NCBI GenBank assembly: GCA_003134785.1
Contig: PLCN01000014.1
Coordinates: 213,373 to 277,372 of the forward strand
Reading direction: 5' to 3'
Length of the DNA: 64,000 nucleotides
Source: Spartobacteria bacterium
GTDB lineage: Bacteria; Verrucomicrobiota; Verrucomicrobiia; Chthoniobacterales; UBA10450
In this document: in pieces, positions 1 to 10,005 of the stretch
Numbering within the stretch: the stretch's first letter is position 1
Layout of the letters: each line of letters begins with the position of its first letter
The notes under the pieces: model-generated
The model's input: only the letters and a program-made list of their open reading frames with translations
What the model was told of the DNA's origin: nothing
Database searches by the model: none
Made by a program: the position numbers and the translations under genes

Positions 1-7
1 CTAACTG

Positions 8-1429
8 TTAAACGTCGTAATACATCGCGAACTCGTACGGGTGCGGGCGAAGACGAAGGGCGTCGTATTCCTTTTGCTTCATCTCGATCCAGTTCGCGAC
101 GAAGTCGGCGTTGAAGACGTCGCCTTTGAGGAGAAAGTTGTGATCGTCACTCAAGGCCTTGATCGCGCCGCTGAGGGAATCGGGGACGCTTGGAACGTGC
201 GCTAACTCTTCGGGCGGAAGTTCGTAGAGGTTCTTGTCTAGAGGATCGCCGGGGTCGATGCGGCTTTGGATTCCATCGAGGCCGGCGAGTAACAAGGCGG
301 AGAAGGCGATGTAGGGATTGGCGGCGGCATCGGGTGTGCGGAACTCGATCCGTTTTGCTTTTGGGTTCGCGGAGTAGGTAGGAATGCGGATGGCGGCGGA
401 GCGGTTGCGCGCGGAGTAGGCCAGGTTCACGGGCGCTTCGAAACCGGGCACGAGGCGTTTGTAGCTGTTGGTCGTGGGGTTGGTAATGCAGGTGAGCGCT
501 GGCGCATGACGCAAAATTCCGCCGATGAAGAAGAGCGCCATCTCGCTCAAACCGGCGTAACCGTTCCCGGCAAAAAGTGGTTTGCCATCCTTCCAGAGCG
601 ACATGTGGGTGTGCATGCCAGAGCCGTTATCGCCATAGAGAGGCTTGGGCATGAAGGTGACGGTTTTGTTGTGCTTCTTCGCCACGTTCCGGACGATGTA
701 TTTGTAATACTGGAGGTGGTCGGCCATCACTTTCATCGGCGCGAAGCGGATATCGATCTCCGCCTGTCCGGCGGTGGCGACTTCGTGATGTTGCCGCTCG
801 ATTGGAATGCCGGCTTTCTCCAGCTCGAGGCACATCTCGTTGCGGATGTCCTGCAAGCTGTCGGCCGGCGCGACGGGGAAGTAGCCTTCTTTCGCGCGAA
901 TTTTGTAACCGAGGTTCGGGAATTCTTCGCGTGCGCTATTCCAATGGCCTTCCGCGCTATCGACGAGATGGAAAGAGGAGTTGCCGCTGTAGCTGTAACG
1001 GACTTCGTCGAAAATAAAGAATTCAGCTTCCGGTCCGAAGAAGGCGGTGTCGGCGATGCCGGTACTTTGGAGATACGCTTCCGCTTTTTCGGCGACGCCG
1101 CGCGGGTCGCGATCGTACGGTTCGCGCGTGATCGGATCGACGATGGTGCAAATGAGGCTGAGGGTCGGCTCGGCGTTGAAGACATCGATCCAGGCCGTGG
1201 TGGGATCGGGAATGACGAGCATGTCGCTGGCGTTGATCGCGCGCCAGCCGCGAATGCTGGAGCCATCGAACCCGAGGCCATCCGTGAAAATCTCTTCGTT
1301 ATATTCGGTGAGCGTCGTGGTGAAATGTTGCCAGGAGCCCGGCAGATCGGTGAACTTGAAGTCCACGAGTTTGACCTCGTGGTCCTTGATCATTTTGCTG
1401 ACATCGGAAGCGGTTTTGTCTTTGGCCAT
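8..1429 (-). CDS. glnA: Glutamine synthetase type I
   Basis: This cytoplasmic enzyme makes glutamine from glutamate, ammonia and ATP. The 473-residue length is normal for class GSI. Visible motifs are DGSSIRGW (residues 55-62) after the beta-grasp domain, the ATP/ammonium motif [14 protein letters not shown] near residue 265, [13 protein letters not shown] near 320, and NLYELPPEE near 400. The Tyr of the last motif matches the adenylylation site of GSI-beta enzymes, so control by an adenylyltransferase is likely (inference; no glnE is in the window). It lies downstream of glnB on the same strand with a 153-bp gap. The DNA just before its ATG carries a tandem 14-bp repeat. The stop TAA is at the very start of the window. 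Confidence 0.97.
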   Translation of the reverse strand: MAKDKTASDVSKMIKDHEVKLVDFKFTDLPGSWQHFTTTLTEYNEEIFTDGLGFDGSSIRGWRAINASDMLVIPDPTTAWIDVFNAEPTLSLICTIVDPITREPYDRDPRGVAEKAEAYLQSTGIADTAFFGPEAEFFIFDEVRYSYSGNSSFHLVDSAEGHWNSAREEFPNLGYKIRAKEGYFPVAPADSLQDIRNEMCLELEKAGIPIERQHHEVATAGQAEIDIRFAPMKVMADHLQYYKYIVRNVAKKHNKTVTFMPKPLYGDNGSGMHTHMSLWKDGKPLFAGNGYAGLSEMALFFIGGILRHAPALTCITNPTTNSYKRLVPGFEAPVNLAYSARNRSAAIRIPTYSANPKAKRIEFRTPDAAANPYIAFSALLLAGLDGIQSRIDPGDPLDKNLYELPPEELAHVPSVPDSLSGAIKALSDDHNFLLKGDVFNADFVANWIEMKQKEYDALRLRPHPYEFAMYYDV

Positions 1430-1437
1430 TGGGTTAG

Positions 1438-1465
1438 GTTGATGGTTGAGCGTTGATGGTTGATG
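1438..1465. repeat. Tandem 14-bp repeat before glnA
   Basis: GTTGATGGTTGA occurs at 1438-1449 and again at 1452-1463, a 14-bp period. The array ends about 9 bp upstream of the glnA start on the minus strand and could overlap its leader or ribosome-binding region. No binding protein can be named. Confidence 0.6.
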
Positions 1466-1582
1466 GACGGAGTGGGAAATCGCTAGGTCACTAGATCGTT
1501 AATTCGCTAAATGGCGAACGCCGGAATTCGGCGTCGAGGGAAGAGTGGCGTGAGAAGTCGGGCGAAAGTTGGCGTGATTTCG

Positions 1583-1999
<417 letters not shown>

Positions 2000-2091
2000 C
2001 TAAAATTCGTTTCGGTGAATCGCCGCACGTGCTCTCTTAGCAACGCCGCCGAAAACGTGCAACATCGAAATTTTGTCTCCGCGTTTTTGCC

Positions 2092-2247
2092 TGTCATCCC
2101 GAGCCGCGCAGATGGCGGGGAACCCCACAGTCGCAGTGTCAATCAGCTTGCGCCCCACAACGTGGAACGATTGACGGGGTGTTTTTGGCGCAAGCAATTG
2201 GCGACCGATTGTGAGATCCCTCGCCGTCTGCGCGGCTCGGGATGACA
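2092..2247. repeat. Family A inverted-repeat element (glnB-dnaE gap)
   Basis: This element starts TGTCATCCCGAGCCGCGCAG and ends with the inverted form, CTGCGCGGCTCGGGATGACA. It is one of four copies in the window (others at 5949, 10910 and 21614). The arms are about 30 bp and imperfect here; the inner 90 bp is unrelated between copies. It has no coding capacity. It occupies most of the 403-bp divergent gap 1922-2324; I see nothing else there except the dnaE promoter. Confidence 0.85.
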
Positions 2248-2288
2248 CGCAATTGCGCCGTGATGACGCGCGGTTTTCAGTCGCAAAT

Positions 2289-2316
2289 TTGCCGCAGCGG
2301 ATGCGCAGTTTATAAT
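2289..2316 (+). promoter_or_regulatory. Probable sigma-70 promoter of dnaE
   Basis: A perfect TATAAT lies at 2311-2316, with TTGCCG (4 of 6 to TTGACA) 16 bp upstream at 2289-2294. The -10 box ends only 8 bp before the dnaE ATG, so transcription would begin within one or two bases of the start codon. The mRNA would then be leaderless or nearly so. Confidence 0.55.
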
Positions 2317-2324
2317 GCGGTCGC

Positions 2325-5300
2325 ATGCCTTCGGACTCCTTCGTTCACCTCCACCTCCACACGGAATATTCCTTCCTGGATGGAGCGGTGCGAATGAAGG
2401 AGCTGATGAAAAAGGCGACGGAATTCGAGATGCCGGCGGTGGCGATCACCGACCACGGGAACCTGCACGGGGCGATCGAATTTTACCAGGAAGCGACGAA
2501 GAGCGGAATCAAACCCATCATCGGTTGCGAGGCGTACATGGCGCCGGGAGCGATCAAGGACCGGCCGAATAATCAACGCGACGCCGCTTATCATTTCACT
2601 CTGCTCGCGAAGGACGAGACCGGATATCGCAATCTCGTGAAGCTGATCTCTACCGCGCATCTGGACGGCTTCCATTACAAACCGCGGATCGACAAGGAAC
2701 TGCTCGCGGCGCACTCAGCGGGATTGATCGGTTTGAGCGGTTGCCTCAAAGGCGAAATCAACATGGCGATCCAGTCGGACAACCTCGCCAAGGCGCGGCG
2801 GAGCGTGGCGGAATTTCGCGACATCTTGAGCGCGGAAAATTTCTTTCTCGAGATGCATGACCACGGCATCGAGGCACAACACAAATGCAACCAGATGCTG
2901 CCACGTCTCGCGCGGGAATTCGGGCTCGGACTCGTCGCGGCCAACGATGTGCATTTTCTGGAGCGGAGCCATCACGAGACGCACGACGTGATGGTTTGCA
3001 TCGGCACCGGCAAGATGGTGCAGGACGAAAGGCGGATGCGCTATCCGCCGGAGCTTTACTTCAAATCGGCGGATGAAATGCGCGCGCTCTTTCCGGATCA
3101 GCCCGAGGCGATCACGAACACACTCGAGATTGCCGATCGCATTAATCTCGCGCTGGAGTTTGGCGTTTCGAAGTATCCTGAATACCCGGCGCCGGAAGGC
3201 AAGACGCGCGAGGTCTATTTGCAAGAGCTTTGTAACAAGGGACTGCACGATCGTTATGGCGAGCGCGCTGGGACCGACGCGGAATTGATTAAGCGGCTCG
3301 ATTACGAACTCGGTGTGCTCGAAAAATCCGGATTCGTCAGTTACATTCTGATCGTCTGGGATTTCATCCATTTCGCGAAGCAGCGCGGAATTCCGGTGGG
3401 GCCAGGCCGCGGTTCCGCCGCCGGCTCGCTGGCGGCTTACGTGCTGGGAATTACCGACATCGATCCGTTGCAGTTCGGACTCATCTTCGAGCGTTTCTTG
3501 AATCCGGAGCGGGTCTCGCCGCCCGATATCGACGTCGATTTTTGCAAGGATCGGCGCGGCGAAGTGCTCGAATATGTCCGTCAAAAATATGGCGAGCGCC
3601 GAGTCTCGCAGATTGTGACCTTCAACAAGATGAACGCGAAGAGCGCGGTGCGCGATGTCGGCCGGGTGATCGGACTTTCCTACGGTGAGGCCGATCGGCT
3701 TGCGCGCATGATCCCAGCCGGGCCGGGCCAGCAAAATATCACGCTTGCGGATTCAGCAGCGGCGAATCCGGAATTGCGCCGCGCGATCGATACGGAACCG
3801 GCGACCCGACAATTGTGGGACCACGCAACATTGCTGGAAGGGCGCTCGCGCAACTTCGGAGTGCACGCGGCCGGTATCGTCATTGGCGATCGCGATTTGT
3901 CGGAATACGTGCCGCTCCGCCGCGATCCGAAAGAGAAGGAAGTCATCACGCAATATCCGATGGGACCGCTGAACGACCTCGGTTTGCTCAAGATGGATTT
4001 CCTTGGGCTGCGCACGCTCACGGTTCTGCACGACGCGACTGAGTTGATCCGGCAACGGATTCCGGATTTCTCGCTCGATCATATTCCGATGGATGACGCG
4101 GCCACGTTCGCTCTGCTGAACCGCGCCGAAACCATTGGTATCTTCCAGTTGGAAGGCGGCATGACCGGCTTCTGCAAACAATTCGATTTCAAATCGATCG
4201 ACGACATCATCGCCTTGAGCGCGCTGTATCGGCCGGGGCCGATGGATCTGATCCCGGATTACATCAAGCGGAAGAAAGGTCTCGCGAAGATCAAATACGA
4301 GCACCCGCTCCTCGAAGAGGTCTGCGCGGAGACGTACGGCGTCATGATTTACCAGGAGCAGGTCATGGCGGCGGCGAGCCGGCTGGGCGGCTACTCGTTA
4401 GGCCAGGCCGATTTGCTGCGGCGGGCGATGGGGAAAAAGGATCGGGTGAAGATGGCGGAAGAGCGGGCCAATTTCATCGAGGGCTGCGCGCGCACGAACA
4501 AGATTGCGGAGAAAAAGGCGAACGCGATTTTCGATCTGTTGGAGAAGTTTGCCGGCTACGGATTCAACAAGAGCCATAGCGCGGCTTACGGGCTGATCAG
4601 TTATCAGACCGCGTATTTGAAAGCGAATTACCCGGTCGAATTCATGGCCGGTCTGTTGAGCAATGAGATCAACAACACAGACAAAATTTCGACCTTTGTC
4701 GGGGAATGCAAGCGAATGGGCATCCCGATTCTGCCGCCAGACGTGAACCGGAGCGATTTGAAGTTCAGCCCGGAAGCGACTGCAGTCGCGGCCCCTTCTT
4801 CTGTAGCGGCGGTCTATGACCGCCGAGAGCATGGTGCCAACCAGAAGTTGCCACAGGAAGAAGGGGACGTCGGTCATAGACCGCCGCTACAGGGGGAGGC
4901 GAATGCAATTCGCTACGGGCTTGCCGCAATCAAGAATGTCGGGCAGGGCGCGATGGAATCGGCGATTCGGGAGCGGGAAGCGAGGGGAGAATTCGCTTCG
5001 CTGGAAGATTTTTGCCGCCGGGTCGATTCGCGCATCGCGAACCGCAAGATCCTCGAAAGCCTGGTGAAATGCGGCGCGTTCGATTTCCTCGGACGCGAGC
5101 GAGCGGAGTTGTTTGCTTGCATCGATGAATCGCTCGCCGCGGCGACGGAGTCGCATAAAGATCGGGCCAGCGGACAAGTCTCGTTGTTCGACGACTTGCC
5201 GCCGCCCGCCTCGAAACCGAGCGCGCGTCGAGTGATTCCATGGACCGAGCACGAGAAGATGTCGTACGAAAAAGAGCTGCTCGGGTTTTATGTCACCGGG

Positions 5301-5927
5301 CATCCACTCGATGCGTATGCCGCACTGCTCGCCGACGGGAAATATCAAACCATTGCATCGCTCAATGAGCTGCCGGACCGCGCGTCGTTTCGGATCGCCG
5401 GCGCCATCGTGCAGGTGGACAAGAAGTTCACCAAAAAAGAAGGGAAACCATTTGCGGTGGTGTGGCTCGAGGATCTGAGTGCGACACTAGAAGTGGTCCT
5501 TTGGAATGAAGTCTACATGAAAGTCGCGGACGCTCTCGTGCTGGGCCGCGTCATTGCAGTCCAGGGTACGCTTGATCGGCGGGATGATGCTCTCCGCGCG
5601 GTGGCGCAAAAGGCAAAGGTCTTGACGGCAGCGGATGGTCAGGCGCGTTCGCCTAACGAGACAAATGGCAACGGAAGCAAGGAAAGTGAATCGCCTTTGG
5701 TGCTCCGCTTCTCGGCGACGGCGAACGCGGAGGAGCTGCGGCAGGTGCAATCTTTTCTGGCGACGTCGCCGGGCTCATGTCCGGTGAAACTAATGTTCTG
5801 CCGGGCCGATGGAGAATCGTTGGCGATCGAGGCTGGCGTGACCTTTCGCGTCAACCTAACGCCGGAGTTGCGCGACAAACTCGCTCCGTGGTTGCAGCGG
5901 GAGGAGATGGCGGTCGAGGCAAGCTAG
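2325..5927 (+). CDS. dnaE: DNA polymerase III subunit alpha
   Basis: This is the replicative polymerase catalytic subunit, 1200 residues. The N-terminal PHP domain shows HLHLHTEYS (residues 8-16) and ITDHGNLHG (near 42-50). The catalytic aspartates sit in PDIDVDFCKD near residues 403-412. HAAGIVI, the conserved GFNKSHSAAYG segment and a C-terminal OB-fold (RIAGAIVQVDKKF onward) follow in normal order. An odd segment at about residues 826-856 (SSVAAVYDRREH ... GHRPPLQGEANA) is encoded by a palindromic repeat, read in frame between conserved blocks DVNRSDLKFSPE and IRYGLAAIKNVGQGA. The gene is divergent from glnB and convergent with the next gene. The ATG directly follows a TATAAT promoter. Confidence 0.97.
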   Translation: MPSDSFVHLHLHTEYSFLDGAVRMKELMKKATEFEMPAVAITDHGNLHGAIEFYQEATKSGIKPIIGCEAYMAPGAIKDRPNNQRDAAYHFTLLAKDETGYRNLVKLISTAHLDGFHYKPRIDKELLAAHSAGLIGLSGCLKGEINMAIQSDNLAKARRSVAEFRDILSAENFFLEMHDHGIEAQHKCNQMLPRLAREFGLGLVAANDVHFLERSHHETHDVMVCIGTGKMVQDERRMRYPPELYFKSADEMRALFPDQPEAITNTLEIADRINLALEFGVSKYPEYPAPEGKTREVYLQELCNKGLHDRYGERAGTDAELIKRLDYELGVLEKSGFVSYILIVWDFIHFAKQRGIPVGPGRGSAAGSLAAYVLGITDIDPLQFGLIFERFLNPERVSPPDIDVDFCKDRRGEVLEYVRQKYGERRVSQIVTFNKMNAKSAVRDVGRVIGLSYGEADRLARMIPAGPGQQNITLADSAAANPELRRAIDTEPATRQLWDHATLLEGRSRNFGVHAAGIVIGDRDLSEYVPLRRDPKEKEVITQYPMGPLNDLGLLKMDFLGLRTLTVLHDATELIRQRIPDFSLDHIPMDDAATFALLNRAETIGIFQLEGGMTGFCKQFDFKSIDDIIALSALYRPGPMDLIPDYIKRKKGLAKIKYEHPLLEEVCAETYGVMIYQEQVMAAASRLGGYSLGQADLLRRAMGKKDRVKMAEERANFIEGCARTNKIAEKKANAIFDLLEKFAGYGFNKSHSAAYGLISYQTAYLKANYPVEFMAGLLSNEINNTDKISTFVGECKRMGIPILPPDVNRSDLKFSPEATAVAAPSSVAAVYDRREHGANQKLPQEEGDVGHRPPLQGEANAIRYGLAAIKNVGQGAMESAIREREARGEFASLEDFCRRVDSRIANRKILESLVKCGAFDFLGRERAELFACIDESLAAATESHKDRASGQVSLFDDLPPPASKPSARRVIPWTEHEKMSYEKELLGFYVTGHPLDAYAALLADGKYQTIASLNELPDRASFRIAGAIVQVDKKFTKKEGKPFAVVWLEDLSATLEVVLWNEVYMKVADALVLGRVIAVQGTLDRRDDALRAVAQKAKVLTAADGQARSPNETNGNGSKESESPLVLRFSATANAEELRQVQSFLATSPGSCPVKLMFCRADGESLAIEAGVTFRVNLTPELRDKLAPWLQREEMAVEAS
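4801..4892. repeat. Family B REP doublet inside dnaE
   Basis: Two GTAG-headed hairpins face each other: CTGTAGCGGCGGTC-TAT-GACCGCCG at the left and its inverted copy at the right, with 22 bp of perfectly complementary outer arms. The same element lies between genes at 27929-28001 and 40695-40828. Here it is read in frame without a stop and adds about 31 residues to DnaE. Confidence 0.9.
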
Positions 5928-5948
5928 ATTGGGTGTGGCGAAGATGCG

Positions 5949-6109
5949 TGTCATTCCGAGCCCGCGCAGCCTCCTGCGCGCCAAAGCGCTTCGGCGGCGG
6001 CGCGACGGCGAGGAACCTCCCAATCAGAGATCGGTCACTCTTCGGTACAAGAAAGCGTGATTGCAGTTGTGGAGGTCCCTCGGCGCGCTTCGCCAGCCTC
6101 GGGATGACA
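5949..6109. repeat. Family A inverted-repeat element (dnaE 3' gap)
   Basis: This is a diverged copy: TGTCATTCCGAGCC at the left and CCTCGGGATGACA at the right, with GAGGAACCTC and GAGGTCCCTC as inner ends of the arms. It sits between the convergent dnaE and AsmA-like genes. Confidence 0.8.
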
Positions 6110-6154
6110 ACGAGAGGTCGCGCTCCGACTCCAGACGTTCCATCACAGCCCTCG

Positions 6155-8947
6155 TCACCGAGAGAAAATCCGTTCGGCTCGGAGCGTGAGGGTTTCCCCT
6201 TGCGCCTGGTCTTCCTGACAAAGCGGAAACGTGCGTGGTGAACTCACCGGCGTCGCCACAGGCTCGTCCCCGCGTTCTTGACTCAAAGAGATCGTCCAGG
6301 CCGGAGCGAAAAGGCTTCCGCGAAAATCGATTCGCTGCACTGGCCGGAACGGCATGGCCTTCCCGGGGATGGCGAAGAATTCCAGGGCGGAAACACAGTC
6401 GCCCGGTTCGAGAGAGGTTGATTCGAGCAACGGCGCGCTCGGAAAAAGTTTCAGGGCGAGATCGTTTAGATCATGGAAGTCAATTTCTCCACGGGCGGAG
6501 AGCTGAGCGCCGTTTTGCTTCAGCTGCGCGAAATCGATTGTGGCGGTTTGGCCTACGAACATCAGGCGGGTGGAGAGCGATGCGCCGACGGCGAATCTCC
6601 CGCCGATCAAGTGGAGGTTGCCGAGGATTTGCGGGTGGCCTAACGAATCAGAAATTGCCAGTTGGCCGCTGAGAATGCCGTCGCTGAAAATTCCGCGCGA
6701 GATATAGCGCGGCAATTTGGCCAAAAAGATCGCCGGAAAATTCAACGTGGCGGAGACCGGTCCTTCGGCTTTGAGAACATAGCCCGCTTCCCGTTTTTCG
6801 AGCTGGAGCGGGATCGTCGCCTCGAGCTTCAACGGATCCGAACCTGACGCGGTCGCGTCCGCTTTCACGTTGAGGTGTCCAGCCGCGAGTCGCGCTTCGA
6901 GATCGGCGGAGAGGCGCATCGCATTTTCCCAAACGAAATCCCGCGAATGGAAATCCAATTTGCCTTCGAGCGAGGCGGGCGTCCCGTGAATTTCGATCTT
7001 GCCCGCGGCCAGCCCCGACATGTTCGGGCGGGGGATGACCGCGCCGGTGAGCTCCGCGAGATCGATCGAATCGAGCGTCACATCGAGATCGAAATTGGGA
7101 TCGGCGTTAAAGGCGGTCAGCCAATTGTTTCCGGCGAGAATTTTCGCAAGCGACAAGGGGCCGAAGATGTTGCCTTGCAGTTTCGGTTTCCCGTTCAAAT
7201 CCATACGCAAGGTTTGCAGTTGGAAATAATCTTTCGCGACCATGACGAAGGCGCTGAAGTCCGCGTGCTGATTCGAGAGGTGGAATTGGCGAAAGAAAAT
7301 ATTGTCCGGCCCGTAGTCGCCTTCGAGTTCCGCGTCGAAGGGCAGAACGGGAGATTGCAGCGGATGAAGTCCGCGCCCACGCGCATGGAAGGTGCCGGAA
7401 TGCGCGGTGGCGGTTCCGCGTCCTGTCCAGTCGAGATCGAGGCTTCCGCCCAGCTGGAACCTCGCGAACCACTCTGGCATCAAACCGGCGTACTCAGCGG
7501 CATCACTGATGGAGCTTTTAAACGTGGCCGAGTACCGATGTTCGTCGCCGAGCTCGATGCTGCCCTGGCCGCTGAAGGAATCGCCTTTCCGCTTCAGCTC
7601 GAACTGCTCGACCTCCAGTCGCGTTTCCTTTAAAGCGACCCGGGCATTCAGCGATTCAACCGGCGCTCGAAAAAGGACCAGCGAATCGCCGGAAACCGCG
7701 AGCGTGCCTCCAAGCTTTCGTTCGCGCGCATTAAGGCTTCCGTTAATCGCCACCTTGCCAGAAAAGTCCGACGGACTTGCGCCGAAGAGCCGTGCGAAAT
7801 CGCCGAGATCATTGATGGAAGCGGAGATGTCACCCCGGAAGTCGGGCTTGAGCCAATCAGCTGTTTGCTGCGGAAGAGCAAATTCGCCGGTGAGCGTAAG
7901 CTGGTTGTTACGCTGCTTGACGTAGAGCTGCTCGATCTGCACCGCGTGGTTGTAGAGCGACGCGCCGATCATGATGGTGTCCGCGGTGCGATCCCGCCAG
8001 GTCAGCCCGGTGACCTCGGCCCAGACGGTGGCGGTGGCTTCGCGAAGGTTCGTCACTTCGCCGCGGAAAGTGAATCGCGAAGCATGCAACGAACCGCGAG
8101 CCCGATCGGTGAAATCGAGCGCGTCCGACATTTGCGCGAGAGAAATATCTTTGGCGTTTCCCGCGACATCCCAAGTGCGCCGGTCTCCGCGGTCTTCACT
8201 GGTCACACGGGCGCGGAGTTTCCCTCCGAACGCGTCCAGGCTCATTTCGAGATCGATCCGGCTTTCGCTGATGTGCGCGAGATCGATGCTGATGGCGTCG
8301 AGATCGAGACCGCGCGTGAGCGTGATGGCGCCGAGCGTCAGCCGGCTCTCCTGCCATGAGGTGGCGCCGCGGAGAAGGGAGAAAGTTTTGCGCAGCCAGG
8401 GCGAAGCGACCGTAACTTCCCGCGCGGTGAAAACGCCGGCTTCGATCTGAGCGCCCGAAAGCGTGCCGTCGCGCAAATCCACGATCGTGTCTCCATTTTC
8501 GATGTGGAGCTGGACGCCGGAAAGTTTGAAATTGTCGGAGAGCAAATCTTCGACTACTCGCCAGGCGAATCGTGAGCGCGAGGCCGACTGCGAATTCCGT
8601 CGGACGTCGATAGAGATTGCGTCGGCGGAGAGAGCATGGAGCAGGCGGCCTTGCGCCCGGCCGAAAAGAGCCGCGAGGTTAAGAGCAAGCTCGACGCGCG
8701 GGGCTTCGATGGTCACGCGGAACGGAGCATCTGGCTGGGTGGCGATCCGAAGATTCTGTATAATCACGGGGCGCCAGAGCGGTGCTTCGATTTTTCCCAG
8801 CTCGATACTCAACCCTTCCTGTCGCGCAGTGCGCGCGACCCACAGGCGCAATCCGCCCGCGACGATCAACGGAGCAAGGCAGACCACGAGAACGCCGGCG
8901 ACCAGTAGAGACGCGCAAAAAAGAATGAGAAATTTCTTCGGCCGCAT
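6155..8947 (-). CDS. AsmA/YdbH-like inner-membrane-anchored periplasmic protein
   Basis: The 930-residue protein has one N-terminal membrane segment (about residues 6-30, FLILFCASLLVAGVLVV) and then a long beta-rich region made of repeats of the LxLxxGxF type. This is the pattern of AsmA-like proteins (YdbH, YhdP, TamB), bridge-like proteins thought to carry phospholipids between the inner and outer membranes. The C-terminal part (HLIGGRFAVGASLSTRL ... GQTATIDFAQL) resembles the family's C-terminal domain. It follows the DUF4230 gene on the same strand with a repeat in the gap. The exact subfamily is uncertain; the architecture is clear. Confidence 0.6.
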   Translation of the reverse strand: MRPKKFLILFCASLLVAGVLVVCLAPLIVAGGLRLWVARTARQEGLSIELGKIEAPLWRPVIIQNLRIATQPDAPFRVTIEAPRVELALNLAALFGRAQGRLLHALSADAISIDVRRNSQSASRSRFAWRVVEDLLSDNFKLSGVQLHIENGDTIVDLRDGTLSGAQIEAGVFTAREVTVASPWLRKTFSLLRGATSWQESRLTLGAITLTRGLDLDAISIDLAHISESRIDLEMSLDAFGGKLRARVTSEDRGDRRTWDVAGNAKDISLAQMSDALDFTDRARGSLHASRFTFRGEVTNLREATATVWAEVTGLTWRDRTADTIMIGASLYNHAVQIEQLYVKQRNNQLTLTGEFALPQQTADWLKPDFRGDISASINDLGDFARLFGASPSDFSGKVAINGSLNARERKLGGTLAVSGDSLVLFRAPVESLNARVALKETRLEVEQFELKRKGDSFSGQGSIELGDEHRYSATFKSSISDAAEYAGLMPEWFARFQLGGSLDLDWTGRGTATAHSGTFHARGRGLHPLQSPVLPFDAELEGDYGPDNIFFRQFHLSNQHADFSAFVMVAKDYFQLQTLRMDLNGKPKLQGNIFGPLSLAKILAGNNWLTAFNADPNFDLDVTLDSIDLAELTGAVIPRPNMSGLAAGKIEIHGTPASLEGKLDFHSRDFVWENAMRLSADLEARLAAGHLNVKADATASGSDPLKLEATIPLQLEKREAGYVLKAEGPVSATLNFPAIFLAKLPRYISRGIFSDGILSGQLAISDSLGHPQILGNLHLIGGRFAVGASLSTRLMFVGQTATIDFAQLKQNGAQLSARGEIDFHDLNDLALKLFPSAPLLESTSLEPGDCVSALEFFAIPGKAMPFRPVQRIDFRGSLFAPAWTISLSQERGDEPVATPVSSPRTFPLCQEDQAQGETLTLRAERIFSR

Positions 8948-9037
8948 TTGTGTCCAAATGCTTTAGCCGGAAACCAATGGCGCTGAAAGCGGTAAGGTGA
9001 GCCCCGACGCTTAAGTTGCCCGTCGTGCGAAACTCTC

Positions 9038-9149
9038 TGTAGCCGCCGCCCTATGGGTCGGCGTGAGAATGGGCCCGGCCAACATGACCGCATCGTTTTG
9101 CGCGAATCCGAGCGTCCCTCTCACGCTTCGCATAGCGAAGCGGCTACAG
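9038..9149. repeat. Family D REP doublet
   Basis: The left unit is CTGTAGCCGCCGCCC-TAT-GGGTCGGCG. The right unit, read on the minus strand, is CTGTAGCCGCTTCGC-TAT-GCGAAGCG, a perfect 8-bp stem with a TAT loop. The terminal CTACAG supplies the TAG stop codon of the adjacent DUF4230 gene. Related copies lie at 19977 and 34328. Confidence 0.85.
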
Positions 9150-9830
9150 CTTTGGGGTCGCGTCTTGGAAGACGATATGCACGGGCCTCTCGGCGTGGAC
9201 TCGCTCTTCGAGCTGCTTCTGCAAAGCGGTTTCCGCTTCGGCGAGGATTCCGCTCTCGGCCGCTTTCTGGCGCGCGAGCTCGGGCAGGGCCGCCAGTTCG
9301 TTCTCGAGGTCCGCCGCCGAGATCCGATTCCAAAGTCCATTTTCGAAAGCGAGCACCTCCGTCTGTTTTTGTTCGACGCCGAGAATCGACGCGTGCGGCA
9401 ACCGCACCGCGATCTCATCCGGGCGCAGATCGACCGTGACGTCCTGCTGCAAATCGAAACCGGCCTTCGCGGTAAAAGAGCCGTGAAGCTTGATGCGCTT
9501 GGTGCTCCCGACCCAGGTATGGAGCAATTCGTGATCGACCTCGATTTGTCTCGAAAGAATGGCGAGCTCAGCCGTGGCCGTCGTTTTCTCGAGATAGACG
9601 CGATTGTTGATCAGGATGCGAGGCTGCAAATGCGCGACTTCCACAAATGCGTCCCGCACATCGCGGCCCAGCCGCTCGATCTCATTGGCGCTTTGTTTCG
9701 CGGTGCGACCGGGCCAGCTTTCCAGCCGAAGAAAAATGATCGTTACCAGCCCCGCGGCAATGAGGACGATAAGGGTGAATGCCAGCGGCCAGGAGAATTT
9801 GCGACGAGGTTGAAACCGATCCGGACTCAT
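9144..9830 (-). CDS. DUF4230 domain membrane protein
   Basis: The 228-residue protein has a basic N-terminus, one membrane segment (about residues 13-32, FSWPLAFTLIVLIAAGLVTI) and an extracytoplasmic domain. The pattern GSFTAKAGFDLQQ, then VRLPHASILGVE, then a C-terminal alpha-helical run (ARQKAAESGILAEAETAL) fits DUF4230, a family with no assigned biochemical role. It is divergent from the transglutaminase gene. Its TAG stop lies inside a REP element, so the last residues (PKL) border repeat DNA and the original C-terminus may have differed. Confidence 0.65.
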   Translation of the reverse strand: MSPDRFQPRRKFSWPLAFTLIVLIAAGLVTIIFLRLESWPGRTAKQSANEIERLGRDVRDAFVEVAHLQPRILINNRVYLEKTTATAELAILSRQIEVDHELLHTWVGSTKRIKLHGSFTAKAGFDLQQDVTVDLRPDEIAVRLPHASILGVEQKQTEVLAFENGLWNRISAADLENELAALPELARQKAAESGILAEAETALQKQLEERVHAERPVHIVFQDATPKL

Positions 9831-9852
9831 TAGTCATGTCCCCAAAAAAGTA

Positions 9853-9885
9853 CCGCCCCCCACGTCCGATGGACGTGAAGGGCGG
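9853..9885. other. Perfect hairpin in divergent promoter region
   Basis: CACGTCC-GAT-GGACGTG is nested inside CCGCCC ... GGGCGG. It sits between the divergent DUF4230 and transglutaminase starts, so it is unlikely to be a terminator. It may be a lone REP-like hairpin or an operator. Confidence 0.45.
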
Positions 9886-10005
9886 CTGTTCCCCCCAGAA
9901 CATTTTTTGATCTGCCGACGTAGTAACCGAGCTTGCGCGCGGTAGCAACAGATTTCTTTTGGGATCTTTGCGACGCCGGGGAGGGAATGCAATAAGTTCT
10001 TTTTC

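Noticed and set aside
506..1456. 316-codon plus-strand frame opposite glnA
   Set aside because: It mirrors the glnA codons on the other strand and shows no family motif; GC-rich DNA gives long antisense frames.
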